DNA of 64,000 bases. Source: Deuterostichococcus epilithicus. Its lineage: Eukaryota > Chlorophyta > Trebouxiophyceae > Prasiolales > Stichococcaceae. The notes beneath the pieces are model-generated. The model saw only the letters and a list, made by a program, of their open reading frames with translations. It was not told the origin of the DNA and searched no databases. The translations under genes and the position numbers were made by a program. Positions 1 to 10,500 of this stretch are shown in pieces. The stretch spans positions 82-64,081 of the forward strand of contig JAVTLE010000011.1 of NCBI GenBank assembly GCA_033439295.1, in the 5' to 3' direction. How positions within the stretch are numbered: position 1 is the stretch's first letter; each line of letters begins with the position of its first letter.

Positions 1-10
1 CAATAATGCC

Positions 11-366
11 TTAAACCCTAAACCCTAAACCCTAAAACCTAAACCCTAAACCCTAAACCCTAAACCCTAACCCCTAAACCCTAAACCCTAAACCCTAAAC
101 CCTAAACCCTAAACCCTAAACCCTAAACCCTAAACCCTAAACCCTAAACCCTAAACCCTAAACCCTAAACCCTAAACCCTAAACCCTAAACCCTAAACCC
201 TAAACCCTAAACCCTAAACCCTAAACCCTAAACCCTAAACCCTAAACCCTAAACCCTAAACCCTAAACCCTAAACCCTAAACCCTAAACCCTAAACCCTA
301 AACCCTAAACCCTAAACCCTAAACCCTAAACCCTAAAACCTTAACCCTAAAACCCTAAACCCTAAA
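11..366 (+). repeat. Telomere, CCCTAAA array
   Basis: About fifty head-to-tail CCCTAAA units, with a few variants such as CCCTAAAA and CCCCTAAA near the two edges. The C-rich strand runs 5' to 3' into the chromosome, so this is a left chromosome end. CCCTAAA/TTTAGGG is the plant-type telomere repeat shared by many trebouxiophyte algae. Confidence 0.97.
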
Positions 367-399
367 TAGGATTGATCCGGCTGGGATGCGACATCTCGT

Positions 400-1914
400 C
401 ATTGGTGGGCAGGCGCTGGCGCGCTAGGCCTCAGACATGATGTACGCGTGTCCCTAGATGCCCAGGCACGGCCCGGGCGGAAAAGCTGCCTGACACCATA
501 CCTGGGAATGATCTGGTGCGACGTCATCTCGGCGCACGCCTCCTCCAGGGTCACACCCAGTGAAGCCGCGNGCCGCACAGTGCCGTCCGTCAGGATCGGG
601 CCNGNGCACACCGCGNTCACTNGGATNCCGNGCTTTGCTGAGTCGAGCGCGGCGCACCTCGTCATCTGGATGATGCGCGCCTGCAGGCAGCGATGGCAGC
701 GGGTCATGACTCACTACGCAGTGACGATCAGGGGCAGCTGGCGCCCTCAGGTCTGCAGCAGGCAGACACGGCAGGGGCTCCACCTTTGAACGAATGAATG
801 AACGATGCGTACGCGGAGCTGCTGCCTGTTCATTCGGTCAACGCGGGCGACCTGAAGCCCGAAAGCCCGGTAGCTGGCTGCGCAGCCGCCGCACTGGCAA
901 TCGCCTGTGTCGCTGCTGCAGAACGCTGCAAGGCTTACCTTTTGTTGTGGAGTAGGGCACGAATGCGGGCTGCGCGATGAACGAGGAGCAGCCCGATGCA
1001 ATGTTGACAATGGCGCCCCCGCCGCCACCTGCCGCGCTTCCGCCATTCCTCCGCATTGCCGGAATGGCGTGCTTCATTCCCCAGGCGTACCTACAAAGCG
1101 GCGCCGAGGTCCTTCTTGCCAGTCGCATGTCTGTTACATGCAGGTCTTGCCAGGTGACTTTCAGGCACCCCTGCACACCAGGCAGCCACTCAAGGGTGAA
1201 CATGCTGCCTGCAAGCCTCCTTCGATGGGCACAATGATTCCACGATTGCAGCAAGGTTCGCACCCTTTGACATTGGTGTTGAGCGCCCTGTCCCAGTCCG
1301 TATCAGTCACGTCTGTGACCTCGCCAAACACGAAGCGCGCAGCATTGTTGACCAGCACATGCAGGCGGCCGTCCGGCGCCGGCGCCGCGGTATCCATCAG
1401 GTGCCGCACATCCGCCTCGTTTGACATGTCTGTCTGGCAGGGAAGGGACGAATCGGTCGTTCAGCCGGTCGGGTGTCAAGGCCATCGAAAGCACGGCACG
1501 GCATGACGAAATCGTAAGCTCTGAGCAGGCTATGACCAACTGCTGCACCGCCGGCTGGTGGCGCTTTGGAGTGAGCTTTCCGAGCACTCGAAAGAGGCTG
1601 TCTGGCACAGGCAACAGGGCCAGGCGGACCGATCGCACTGCGCAAAGCTGCGGCTGCGCCAGATGATGCGGAGGCAGAGAATCTGCCAGCAGGCCGTCGA
1701 CGTTCACCCTCACAAAGTGGATACTGGCGTCGACTCCAGCAGCGTTTCTCACAGCATCCAGAGCTGCCGGCGCGGCAGCGTCATCAACGTCCGCCATGAA
1801 GACGCGGGCGCCCTCCTGCGCCAGACGCACGCAGATGGCCAGCCCGATGCCGTTGACGCCGCCTGTCACAACGGCTGTCTTCCCCTGGAAGCGCTGCGCC
1901 GCAGCAGCTTGCAT
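400..1914 (-). CDS. Classical short-chain dehydrogenase/reductase, C-terminus apparently lost at the telomere
   Basis: Four exons can be followed. The first starts at ATG 1914 (MQAAAAQRF) and carries the NAD(P)-binding motif TGGVNGIG. The second (about 1430-1264) has the NNA motif and ends NTNVKG. The third (about 1090-945) has IVNIAS and the catalytic Tyr/Lys in YSTTK. The fourth (about 687 downward) has a CxGPI.T segment and HQIIPRYGV. These are the classical SDR landmarks in order; the substrate is unknown. After RYGV a family member needs about 45 more residues, including a YITG-like segment and a terminal VDGG. Here the frame runs into unrelated sequence and stops at 399, only ~30 bases from the telomere. 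Several N bases lie in the last exon. It is divergent from the secreted-protein gene. It may be a subtelomeric gene remnant. Confidence 0.8.
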
Positions 1915-2355
1915 TGGACAACTGATCCGACAAAGTTGCAACAGTTTGAGAGAGACTGAAGCGACACCGCCAGATCCTGCAGGCCACGATGTGGACAGCG
2001 GACACTCTCCAGATGCGATACAGATCACATGTATTTGTTTCAAAATATTGCAGAGCTGCTGTCGAGCTGGTCGGATCGTGCGAGTGGGGAAATTCGCAGG
2101 GGTGTGCAAATACCCTTGGACGCCCGCCTTCCGATCGCACGGCGGTTTGATGGGCTGGCTGCCGCAAATTGCCGTTGCAGGGCACGAAGCCCGTGAAGGG
2201 TCCATCTCAACTGAACAGGTGCAATCCACCGCCAGCAGCACGATGAAGGTGGGTGGCGCAGCCCAAGAAAACTCCTCCCGTCAACACTGCTTGCGGCGCA
2301 TGTACAGTGCATGTTCACAGCTGGCGGACCTCACTCCACGAACAGTTGCGATGCG
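1915..2355. other. Divergent intergenic region
   Basis: Upstream region shared by the dehydrogenase (-) and the secreted protein (+). It is less GC-rich than the flanking exons. I see no TATA box or other clear element. Confidence 0.5.
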
Positions 2356-3005
2356 ATGCAGGTCGGCGCGGTCCTGGTGCTGCTTGCGGCCTTGGGCGCC
2401 GGTGTCCAGGCACGGCAGCTCGCGGGTATCGAGCGCCCGCCAACAGCAGCGCCAACGGAGACGCCGTCATCATCCGCGGCGGCAGCTGCCGCCGCGACGG
2501 GCGGTGCTGACAACTCCAACGCGGTGACCCTCAAAAACTGTCCAAAAATCTTGACTTTGTTCCACTGTGGAATGCCAACGCTAACCTGGGACCTGGGAGG
2601 GTAGGGTTTCTGAAGATTTGAAACCTTCTTCACTGGCAAAGCAGCGGCCAACAACATTCGTGCTCCAGCGCGCCAAAATAAGTCGTGCTTTGGTGCCTGG
2701 AGCACAAAGGTCACTTGGTGCAGCGACTCCCACCCGTGACTGTTACCCTACTCACACTCCTGTCTCGGTTCGCACAGGGCGACGACCTGAGCTTCGAGAC
2801 CGCGGTGCTCGACGTGCTGTCGTCCGAGATCCTATACGCCAATGCCTCGCCGCCACCGCCGCTGTTTCCAGAATTCGTGGCTATCCCCATCGACACCGGA
2901 AGCGACGCCCCGGCGCCGGAGGACGCCGGCACGACTGCCAAGGCAACGGTGGGCGCCCCGACCAAGACACCCACCAAGCGGCCAGCGAAGAAGTCCCATG
3001 GCTGA
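2356..3005 (+). CDS. Small secreted protein of unknown function
   Basis: Two exons fit cleanly: 2356-2523 and 2778-3005, joined in phase 0 across a GTGACC...GCACAG intron, giving 131 residues. The start at 2356 is chosen over earlier in-frame ATGs because it puts a typical signal peptide at the N-terminus (MQVGAVLVLLAALGAGVQA). The mature part begins with a Thr/Ser/Ala-rich linker. Exon 2 has a short amphipathic stretch (FETAVLDVLSSEI) and a basic Thr/Pro/Lys tail ending KRPAKKSHG. I recognise no family. The intron holds a TAGGGTTT motif at 2602. The signal-peptide call comes from the hydrophobic core only, so chloroplast targeting is not excluded. Confidence 0.6.
2602..2609 (+). repeat. Telomere-like motif in intron
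   Basis: TAGGGTTT followed by CTGAA, inside the intron of the secreted-protein gene. The same 13-base string recurs at 7343-7355. Confidence 0.6.
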
Positions 3006-3309
3006 GTAGCTGGAGAACCTGTTGCAGGAATCGAAAGGTCCGTTGTGCATGCCCCAACTGCAGCATGTCAGAGTTGGGAGGATGCCCAGGTTGGTCGGCC
3101 ACCGGCTTGACCAAGTTGGGTTTGGCACATTCAAAAAGCTTGATATCGATCTTAGAAGTCAAAGCACAGCGAGCTGCACAGTCCCTTTTGAAACCCATAC
3201 CCTACAGACATTTGGGCCTTCACTCACACCACTCCCGCACAGAGGTCGACAGGCATTGTACTTGCCAGGGATGTTGCACCTGCACAGAGGTTCGGCCCAG
3301 GGCGCCACC

Positions 3310-6300
3310 TCAGGCAGCGGCGTACAGGAGCTCCAGCGGGGCACCGCGTCCAAGCGCCTGCCGCCAGATTGCCACGACGGCGCGGGAGCTGCACAGAGTG
3401 CGCTTTTCCACCGCCAGCGTCGCCCGCACTTGCCGCTCTAGCCTGCGGCGTGCGAAAGCAAGACGTTGGACGGCCATATGCGCATACGCCTCAGCCCAGC
3501 AGCCAAGTTTTGGCCGTCTGACTCGCCAGCAAAGCGATGTCTCAGCAGGTGCCGAAGTGCGCTTTCGTTGGCAACAGGTCGGTGCTTCCAGAGGCTCGAG
3601 GGTCGCACTGCTACTATATGGCTGCAGCTCAAATCTGCCTAGGGAGAAATGACACCCAGCTTCTGGGTGCAGAGCCACGACCTCCTGCAGCGCCAGGATC
3701 CAGAAGCGCTGCACGCTCTGCACCGCTTCTCGTGCCTGTTGTGAATCTGACGCACCAGGGCACGGCGACGTCCGCCGCCGCAGCCTCGTCAGCCTCTGCG
3801 CTCGTCGCGTATGCGCCCAGCTGCGCGTCGTGCGCCGCCAGCAGCGCGTCCAGTATGCGGCCCTCCACCTCCCGATCCGTCGGCTCCGAAAGCGCACCCA
3901 GAGCACGCGCCAGGCCCGGGTCCAGGTCGCCGGGGGCGCCGCCCTCTGCGTCCCACCCTGTAGCACACGCGAAGGGTGTCTGGGCACCCTGCCGCTGCCG
4001 GGCCTCAACAGGACAGTGTGAACATGGTCGCTGATGCAGCGTGCACAGGGCAGGCTCAGAGCAGGGTGTAATGCGGTCCTGCAGAGCCAGGAGGTTGCCG
4101 GCACACATGCGGGGCCCTGCACCAGGGACCCACATGCCAAAAGACAGCGCCTTTTTCCATGCGAGACTAGCGTGTGTCCCAGACTGCATCCATGTCCTGA
4201 ACACATCGCAGCCTACGCCAGGCGCAGACCGCGGGCTGGCGCACTCACCATGCGCGAATAGCGCCTCGTTGCCAGACAGCACCGCGCGCGCCCAGGTGAG
4301 CGCCGTGTCATCCGGCCCCTCCGGCCCTACGACCATCTCCATGCTGTCCGCTGCGCCGCCGCCGCCGCCGCCGCTGCCGACGCCGGAGGCGCCGGCCGCC
4401 GCGTGTGGGTCGAACAGCAGCGCCGCCATGTGGTTCTCGTTGGCCGGGTCGTGGAAGCCGTAGTTGAGCAACAGGTCCTGGTGGCTCAGCCTGCACGGCA
4501 CGACATCTCCGATGAGTTTTAGGGTTTACAGGTCGCCCCTTGGCGCAGAATGCTGCCAGATACGCAGCGCGCTGCCAACGCAATGAGTCGGCAACTTCGG
4601 CGCTTGCGACGCCAGCACCCCCTCGGCAGCCTGCATCGACAACCTTGGAGCGCAGCCCTCAGGCACCGTGTCCGTGCAAGCACCTGCACTGCAGGGTGGC
4701 AAGGCCTTGGAGAAGCAACGCCGGCTCCTGCATAGCAGCCTGAGGAGCTGCGCAGTTGCTGAGAGCACCGCCTCTCCTGTGCGGCAGGGTGCGCCTGCGG
4801 TCCTAGGCATGGGTGAAGGACAGGGCGGACGCTGCTGCGGCGCACCAGGGGCTGTAGGAGTCGAGCACCTCCTCGCCGGGCGCGTAGTCACGGTGCGCCC
4901 TCAGGTCTGCTGTGCGGCCGTGGCCCTGCAGGCGCGCCTCTTCACCTGCAGCCCATGTATCGTCTTGTATCCGATGTTTCTGGCGATGCTGACAAACATC
5001 AGAGCATGAAGGGCGCAGCGTGGCGGTGCAGCTCAGGTTGAATCTCAGAGCATGAACAGAGCGCCAAGCAGGCGGAGGGGGCAGTCACGCGGCAGGGGCT
5101 GTGGAGCTGTCGGGCAGGGATAGGAGTTGAGACCGCACACTGCACCTGGCCAAGCATGCCAGCAAGGGCGCCATCAGCCCGCTCTCCTGTCCACATCAGT
5201 GAATCCTGTACGCAATCTAAGCACACGGCGCGCACCGGCCTCGCTGCTGTGATTGAGCATGTCGATCCACGGCACGAGCAGCGTGTTGACCACGTCCAGC
5301 GGCTGCCAGTCCTCCTCATCGCTGCCGCTGCTGCTGCCGCTGCCGTCTGCGAGTGGACATCAGGGCAGCAATCTGAACACAGGTGAGCGATAGCCAACAG
5401 GTCGGGTGCCGCCAATGGGGATAGCACCTGGGTTGGATGTATGTCGGCTCGTGGACAGGCGCTGAGATGCTGCAGCACGTGACAATGCATCCTCAAGAAG
5501 CTGAGTTGTAAGTTTCGGATCAAGCTCTGCGCTGCGCCCACCATGGAAATCCTGGCGCCGCAGGTTGAAGCCCCGGCTCAGCAGCGTCGCGGCCGCGTAG
5601 GCCATGGCATCCCGCGTGACCAGCTGCCGCAGCGTTGCGCCGGAGGCGCCGACCTGGCTGCCGTCGCCGCCGCTGCGCTTGCTTGCCACGCGCACCGCAT
5701 GCTGCACCGCTTCCGTGTCCTGCGAAAGGAGGCACACGATTTGCATGAGTGAAGCGCTGATCTGCGAGCTCCCTGCCGCTGTACCTGCCTTCGCACTTGA
5801 CATGCACAATGTGCACTTCCGCCCCTACAGGCACGAATACAACCCGAACTGCTTGGTTCCTCGGATGCCAAGGCAAGCAAAGCTGGAAGCAGCCTGTAGT
5901 GTGCCACGCAACCATCACTGGATCATGACGCCTGCGCAGGTGTGCAGCAGGGGAACAGCCGATGCAGCCAGGCTGGAAGGGGCGCGACCTCGGCGATCTG
6001 CTCCAGGCGGTCTGCGAGCGTGCGCGCCATCGGCGAGCCCTGCAGCCATGCCCTCTGCTCCGCGCTCCATAGCAGCGGATGGTCCGCCTGCACGGCGCAG
6101 CACTCAGCCGCGCTCAGCGTGACCTGTGTGAGCACCCCTGATCGCTTCAGCCAATCCTGTGCCCCTGGACCCCAGAAACTCATTTCAGGACGCGCGTGGC
6201 GGCAGGTCTGTGCATCAGGGCCCGGCAGCACAGCCAATGAACATGTATGCGTGTGGCAAGACCAGGTTTCATGGGCAGCCGCACCTGGTCCGGCAGGCGG

Positions 6301-7019
6301 ACGAGGTAGGGCGCCCAGAAGCTGCCAGCGCCCTTGGCACGCTCTGTCAGCAGGTGCAGCGACAGCGCCTGCGCTGCCACTGACTCTCAGCGTGGGGGCC
6401 GGCTTGCAAGGGTGCCGCGGAGCTGGTGGTTGCAAGGCTGATGGGCACCACGCCATCGTTGCAGACGAGACCAGGCGGCGCCTGTGACCGGCTGACTAAG
6501 CAGATATTGTGCCGGCGGCAGGCTGCGCGGCTGACGTGCTGACAGCGACGCCCACCTGCCAGTCGGACAGGCCGCCGACCGATATCACTGGCCCCGCCAG
6601 CGGGCATTGCAGTGCGGAGGCGGCACTGAGCGTCGCCTCTCGAGGCACTCGCGCCACCGGCTGCCCCCGCTTGATCGGCTGCATCGCGATCATGCCCCAG
6701 CCTCTGCACACACAGAAACTGCTGTTGCTCGGCCATGGATGCATCTCAAAGTGTGCAACTGGAGCCAACCCTATGAGCACGTTGTCCTGCAGGCTGCGGG
6801 GCCACAGAGGTCCTTGAGGTGCTGTCGATGCCGATCAAAAGGTTCATAAAAGATCAGGCACTGCAAGACCATTCACCCGCCACGCCCGGGAATGCGGCGG
6901 GGCACCAAGCTGACAGGCTGCGGCTCCAGCGCCGCTATCCACTCGGCGAGTGCATCTGCCGCGGCCTGACCGTCGTCGCTTGCTGCGGCAGCACGCTGCG
7001 TCTGCTGCATTGTGTGCAT
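3310..7019 (-). CDS. SET-domain lysine methyltransferase, Rubisco LSMT-like
   Basis: About ten exons. The first (7019 to ~6889) ends PRRIPGRGG and joins in phase to GWGMIAMQPIKRGQPVARVP, the start of a SET domain. Further exons carry GSFWAPYLVRLP (~6.3 kb), a helical iSET insert (~6.1 kb and ~5.7 kb), LLVPWIDMLNHSSEAG (~5.3 kb, the DxxNHS cofactor motif) and YAPGEEVLDSYS (~4.9 kb). The next exon has LLLNYGF followed by N (~4.5 kb). The last two match the helical LSMT substrate-binding half and end at a stop at 3310. The family methylates lysines in plastid or cytosolic proteins such as Rubisco large subunit, aldolase or actin; the substrate cannot be told from sequence. A Gly-rich insert follows the NYGF segment. 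It is divergent from the F-box gene; exon edges are approximate and the start at 7019 (MHTMQQTQ) is provisional. Confidence 0.85.
4517..4528 (-). repeat. Interstitial telomere-repeat fragment in SET gene intron
   Basis: TTTTAGGGTTTA on the plus strand. In the sense of the SET gene it lies about 30 bases upstream of the acceptor of the exon that begins LSHQDLLLNYGF. Confidence 0.8.
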
Positions 7020-7342
7020 GGCAGCGCCGTGGGCTGGGCTGCTACAGCTGCTGCTGCTGAATGGCAGGTGGCAGCCGCAGCCGCCGCCAGCGCATGTGCC
7101 AGACGTGCCCAGTGTTGTATGTTGAAAGGTGCTGATGCTTGTGCTTCTGAGGGACCTGCCGACCAGGTGCCAGCGGCGCAGCGGTAACACCGCATGCTGA
7201 AGTGTAGCGCACTGCCGACGGCACAGCGGCTGCAAATCGATGCATCTGAGATGGATCACAACAGCTGGCATACGACGGCAGCTTGTCAGCCACGCTGACA
7301 TACCGTTGCGAATTCTTTTGGCTGATGCTGTACGGGCGATGT

Positions 7343-7350
7343 TAGGGTTT
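7343..7350 (+). promoter_or_regulatory. Telo-box-like motif
   Basis: TAGGGTTT preceded by T and followed by CTGAA. It sits in the divergent promoter region, and the TAGGGTTTCTGAA string is shared with 2602-2614. Confidence 0.45.
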
Positions 7351-7433
7351 CTGAAACGCCTTTAAGCAAAGGATGGGTAGGGCAAACGCGAGCACTTCGA
7401 AGAACGTGCAGTGCGCTGCCTTTGTCTTAGGCA

Positions 7434-7440
7434 TATAAAA
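7434..7440 (+). promoter_or_regulatory. TATA-like box
   Basis: TATAAAA about 140 bases upstream of the proposed F-box gene start, in an otherwise GC-rich setting. Confidence 0.4.
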
Positions 7441-7581
7441 GTTGTTGCTGCCGAGCTGCCGCCCACACCAGGTTGGTTTGCTCCGTGTGACGTGGCAATC
7501 AGGTGCACCACGTGCATGCGTCACATGCTGCCCATTTGCCGATCTAATGTGCACAAGTCAAATTTTTGACCCGCTGCAGAG

Positions 7582-10500
7582 ATGATGCTGAACCCAGCTT
7601 TTCTGCCCGGCCAGCGGCAGCGCGAGCGGTCATTTCGCGACTGCCTCTGCTTTGGACGGAGCCGCACCAGTGACGATGCAGAGACGTTCAGCGACGCGAA
7701 GGCGCACCAGGGCTGCGATCCAGACCTGACTGAGGCCGCCCTGCGCATCATTCTGCAGCACAGCCCCGACATCGCGACCGGCAGCAACGTCCCGCTCGTG
7801 TGCAGGTGCTGAATGCCGGTAAAACCCCACCAAAGCAGCAACCTTTTGTGCAGAAAGCTCACGAAAGACTCCGCAGACTGCGACGTTGCACGAATTGACG
7901 TTGGTTCACATGCTCTGCATGCAAGACCTAGCTTCACGCTGCAGGGAGTGGCGGGATGCAGTCAGGCTGGCGCACCCGCAGGCGCAGCTGGCATTCCACC
8001 AGGTGGGCCAGTTCGGCTTCAAGCACCAGCTGGCCGCCTTCTGCCGCGTGCTGAATACGGCGCGATATGCCGGCGGTGGAGCGCGCCCCTGCGGCGCCTT
8101 GGCCCTGGCGCTCGGCTCGCCACGGTCCTACATGATGCATGGCGACGCGCAGCCGGTGAGCGGCTTTTGTGTCGCGGCAATTAAAGCGATACCATTAGGT
8201 CCAGCAACCGGAGTGAGCATACCAGTCACCACAGCACAGCGTGCCCTGATGCGCATGTTCTATGCAGACACAGCGGGACGATGGCCCTGAGCACGTCTGC
8301 CAGAAGATCAGGCTCCTGAGCGACCGCATATCCATATGTATCACAGGACAATGGGCCGGGTTGGCAGATCGCACGCCTGAGGGCGGTGGCCGACCTCCTG
8401 GAGCACCTGCCAGCGACCTGCTCGGCGCTGGCGCTGAATGCCGGCGCGGCGGAGGCGCTGGTTGGCCTGCACGAGCTGGCGCGCATCGGCCTCGCCTCCA
8501 TCCGCCGCCGCGACAGCACGGGTGCGACATGGGTAGCGAATTCCATCGATACTCTGACGCCCAGGCATCGGCATGGCTGCGTGAGCAGTTTTGAGGGCGC
8601 TAGCACAGCGCTGCGGCCGCTGCACACGACATCATGCACAGCATGGGTGCGCAAGCTGGAACCGATGTTCACAGTTTCGCTTACTGGTGATGGTGTGCAT
8701 GCTGTGATACTCCTGCCGCAGGCATCGCCGAGCGGCTGCCGCTGCTGCCGCACATGTCCGCTCTGCGCCTGGAGCGGCTGCCGCCTGCGCCGAACGCGGC
8801 CTCCGCCGTGCTGTGGGCCTACCTGCCGCTGACTGGCTGCCCTGCTGGCGACACGCAGCTGACGCGGCTGGAGGTGTCACGGCCGCACCGCTGCTGCGGC
8901 CACGCCTGCGGCGATGTGAGTTTTTGCACCTTACCTCCCTCTGCCTTCATCCGGTGGCCGCCCCGATCGCTGTCAAGCAGCTTGTCCATCCTCGTAGAAT
9001 GGAGGTTCCACCGACGGACGAGCCGAAAGGTCCTCAGCAGTTGGCCACGGGCTGACATGAAGATGGCAAAGCATTCGCACTTGTGCACGATCTGCCAAAC
9101 CTCTAAACTCACCGTATGTGTTGCTGCCGGCGCAGTGGCAGGAGGTGGCTGACGCTCCGCTGCTGGCGCTGGTGCTGCCACGGTATGCGGCGCTGATAGA
9201 CCTCACCCTGGACGAGCGCAACTTCACTCACCCCTGGGAGTCGCAAGAGCTGCTGGCGGCGCTGCAGGCGGGCCCAGCGCCGGCGCTGGCGCACCTTCGC
9301 TGCCGCCGCTCCAAGGTAACGTCAATAGTGCCGGCCCTGTAGGGCCTGCTGCTGGCCTGCAGAGGAAACGCCTGCCGGGCAGGCGCGTGTGGCGATCAAT
9401 TGCGCATGCTGGCCTTCGGCTTTCTGCCAGGACAGCCCAGCTCGTGTAACACCCGCTGGCAACACTGCGAGACCTGCAGCCAGCACCGCGCCGCACTGGC
9501 AATTTTCATCAGCAGGCCTTGCCGTTGCCTCGCCCGTCTAGCAAGCAGAGGACTAGGTGCCGCACCAGCAGTCTGCAACTCGCTGCGCGCTCAGCAGCAA
9601 TTCAATGGCAACGGGCGTCGGGTGTGCTGCGCAGGTGGGCATCTGCGTGGACACTGTCGGGCTGTGGCAGGCCCTCGTCGACCGACTGGTGACTCTGGAC
9701 CTAGGTGCGTCATTGCTGGACATCTGGTCGGAATGACGGCAGCGTGATCACAGAGCTTGCAGTCGAAACCCACTGGCTTGATTGTTGTGGCGCGTGCACA
9801 CGCATCCACAAGCTCTGTGGGAAGACCTGCAGTCAGGTGTGATGCTCGGCAGGAGCTGTGATACTGCATGAACCGGTGCTGCGTTGCGTTTCTGGGCTCG
9901 TCTCAGCAAGTGTCCACAGCAACAACGTCAACACAGACTGTTAGTCGTCAGATAAAGGCATTGTCGCTTGCTGCAGAAGACACAATCGTACTGTGCGGCG
10001 CCGAGTTGGCAACGGTCACGCTCTGCGGGGCGCTGCACCTTAGAACCCTGATGGTGACCAGCTCCCGCGCCTGGTGTTGGGCGGGCGGTCTGCCGCCAAG
10101 CATTGAGGTGCGCGCCCAAGGCTCGGTTGAGACTTCCCCATGAAGAAGGGTGGCATCGCCCTCGTTCCTCAGTGCGAATTCGGGTATGCACACGCATCGG
10201 CTTGCGGCGATCCAGCGCTCGGCAGCATGATATCTGTCTGATTTCGCACACTTTGCTCACGACACACTCATACAGGAGGTGTGCAATGCGACTCCGCAGG
10301 ACTGCACCGCAGCAAGAGGGTCCGGAAAGGTGACCCCTGCCAACCGCATGTGCGGCCGCAGGTGCTGGGCATCGAGGGCCGTGAGTGGGCAGAGGCGCCG
10401 CCGCCCCTCACTCTGCCGATGTCGCTGCGCTGGCTGTCGCTCAGCGGCAGCGTCGACATCGATGCCGACTGGCTGCGGCCCCATTCCGACCTGAAGGCAT

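Larger units (their letters stand above)
7020..7581. promoter_or_regulatory. Divergent promoter region of SET and F-box genes
   Basis: A 560-base region between two divergent starts. It is poorer in GC than the exons. It contains a TATA-like TATAAAA at 7434-7440, about 140 bases before the F-box ATG, and a telo-box-like TAGGGTTT at 7343-7350. In land plants telo boxes occur in promoters of growth-related genes; a role here is inference. Confidence 0.5.
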
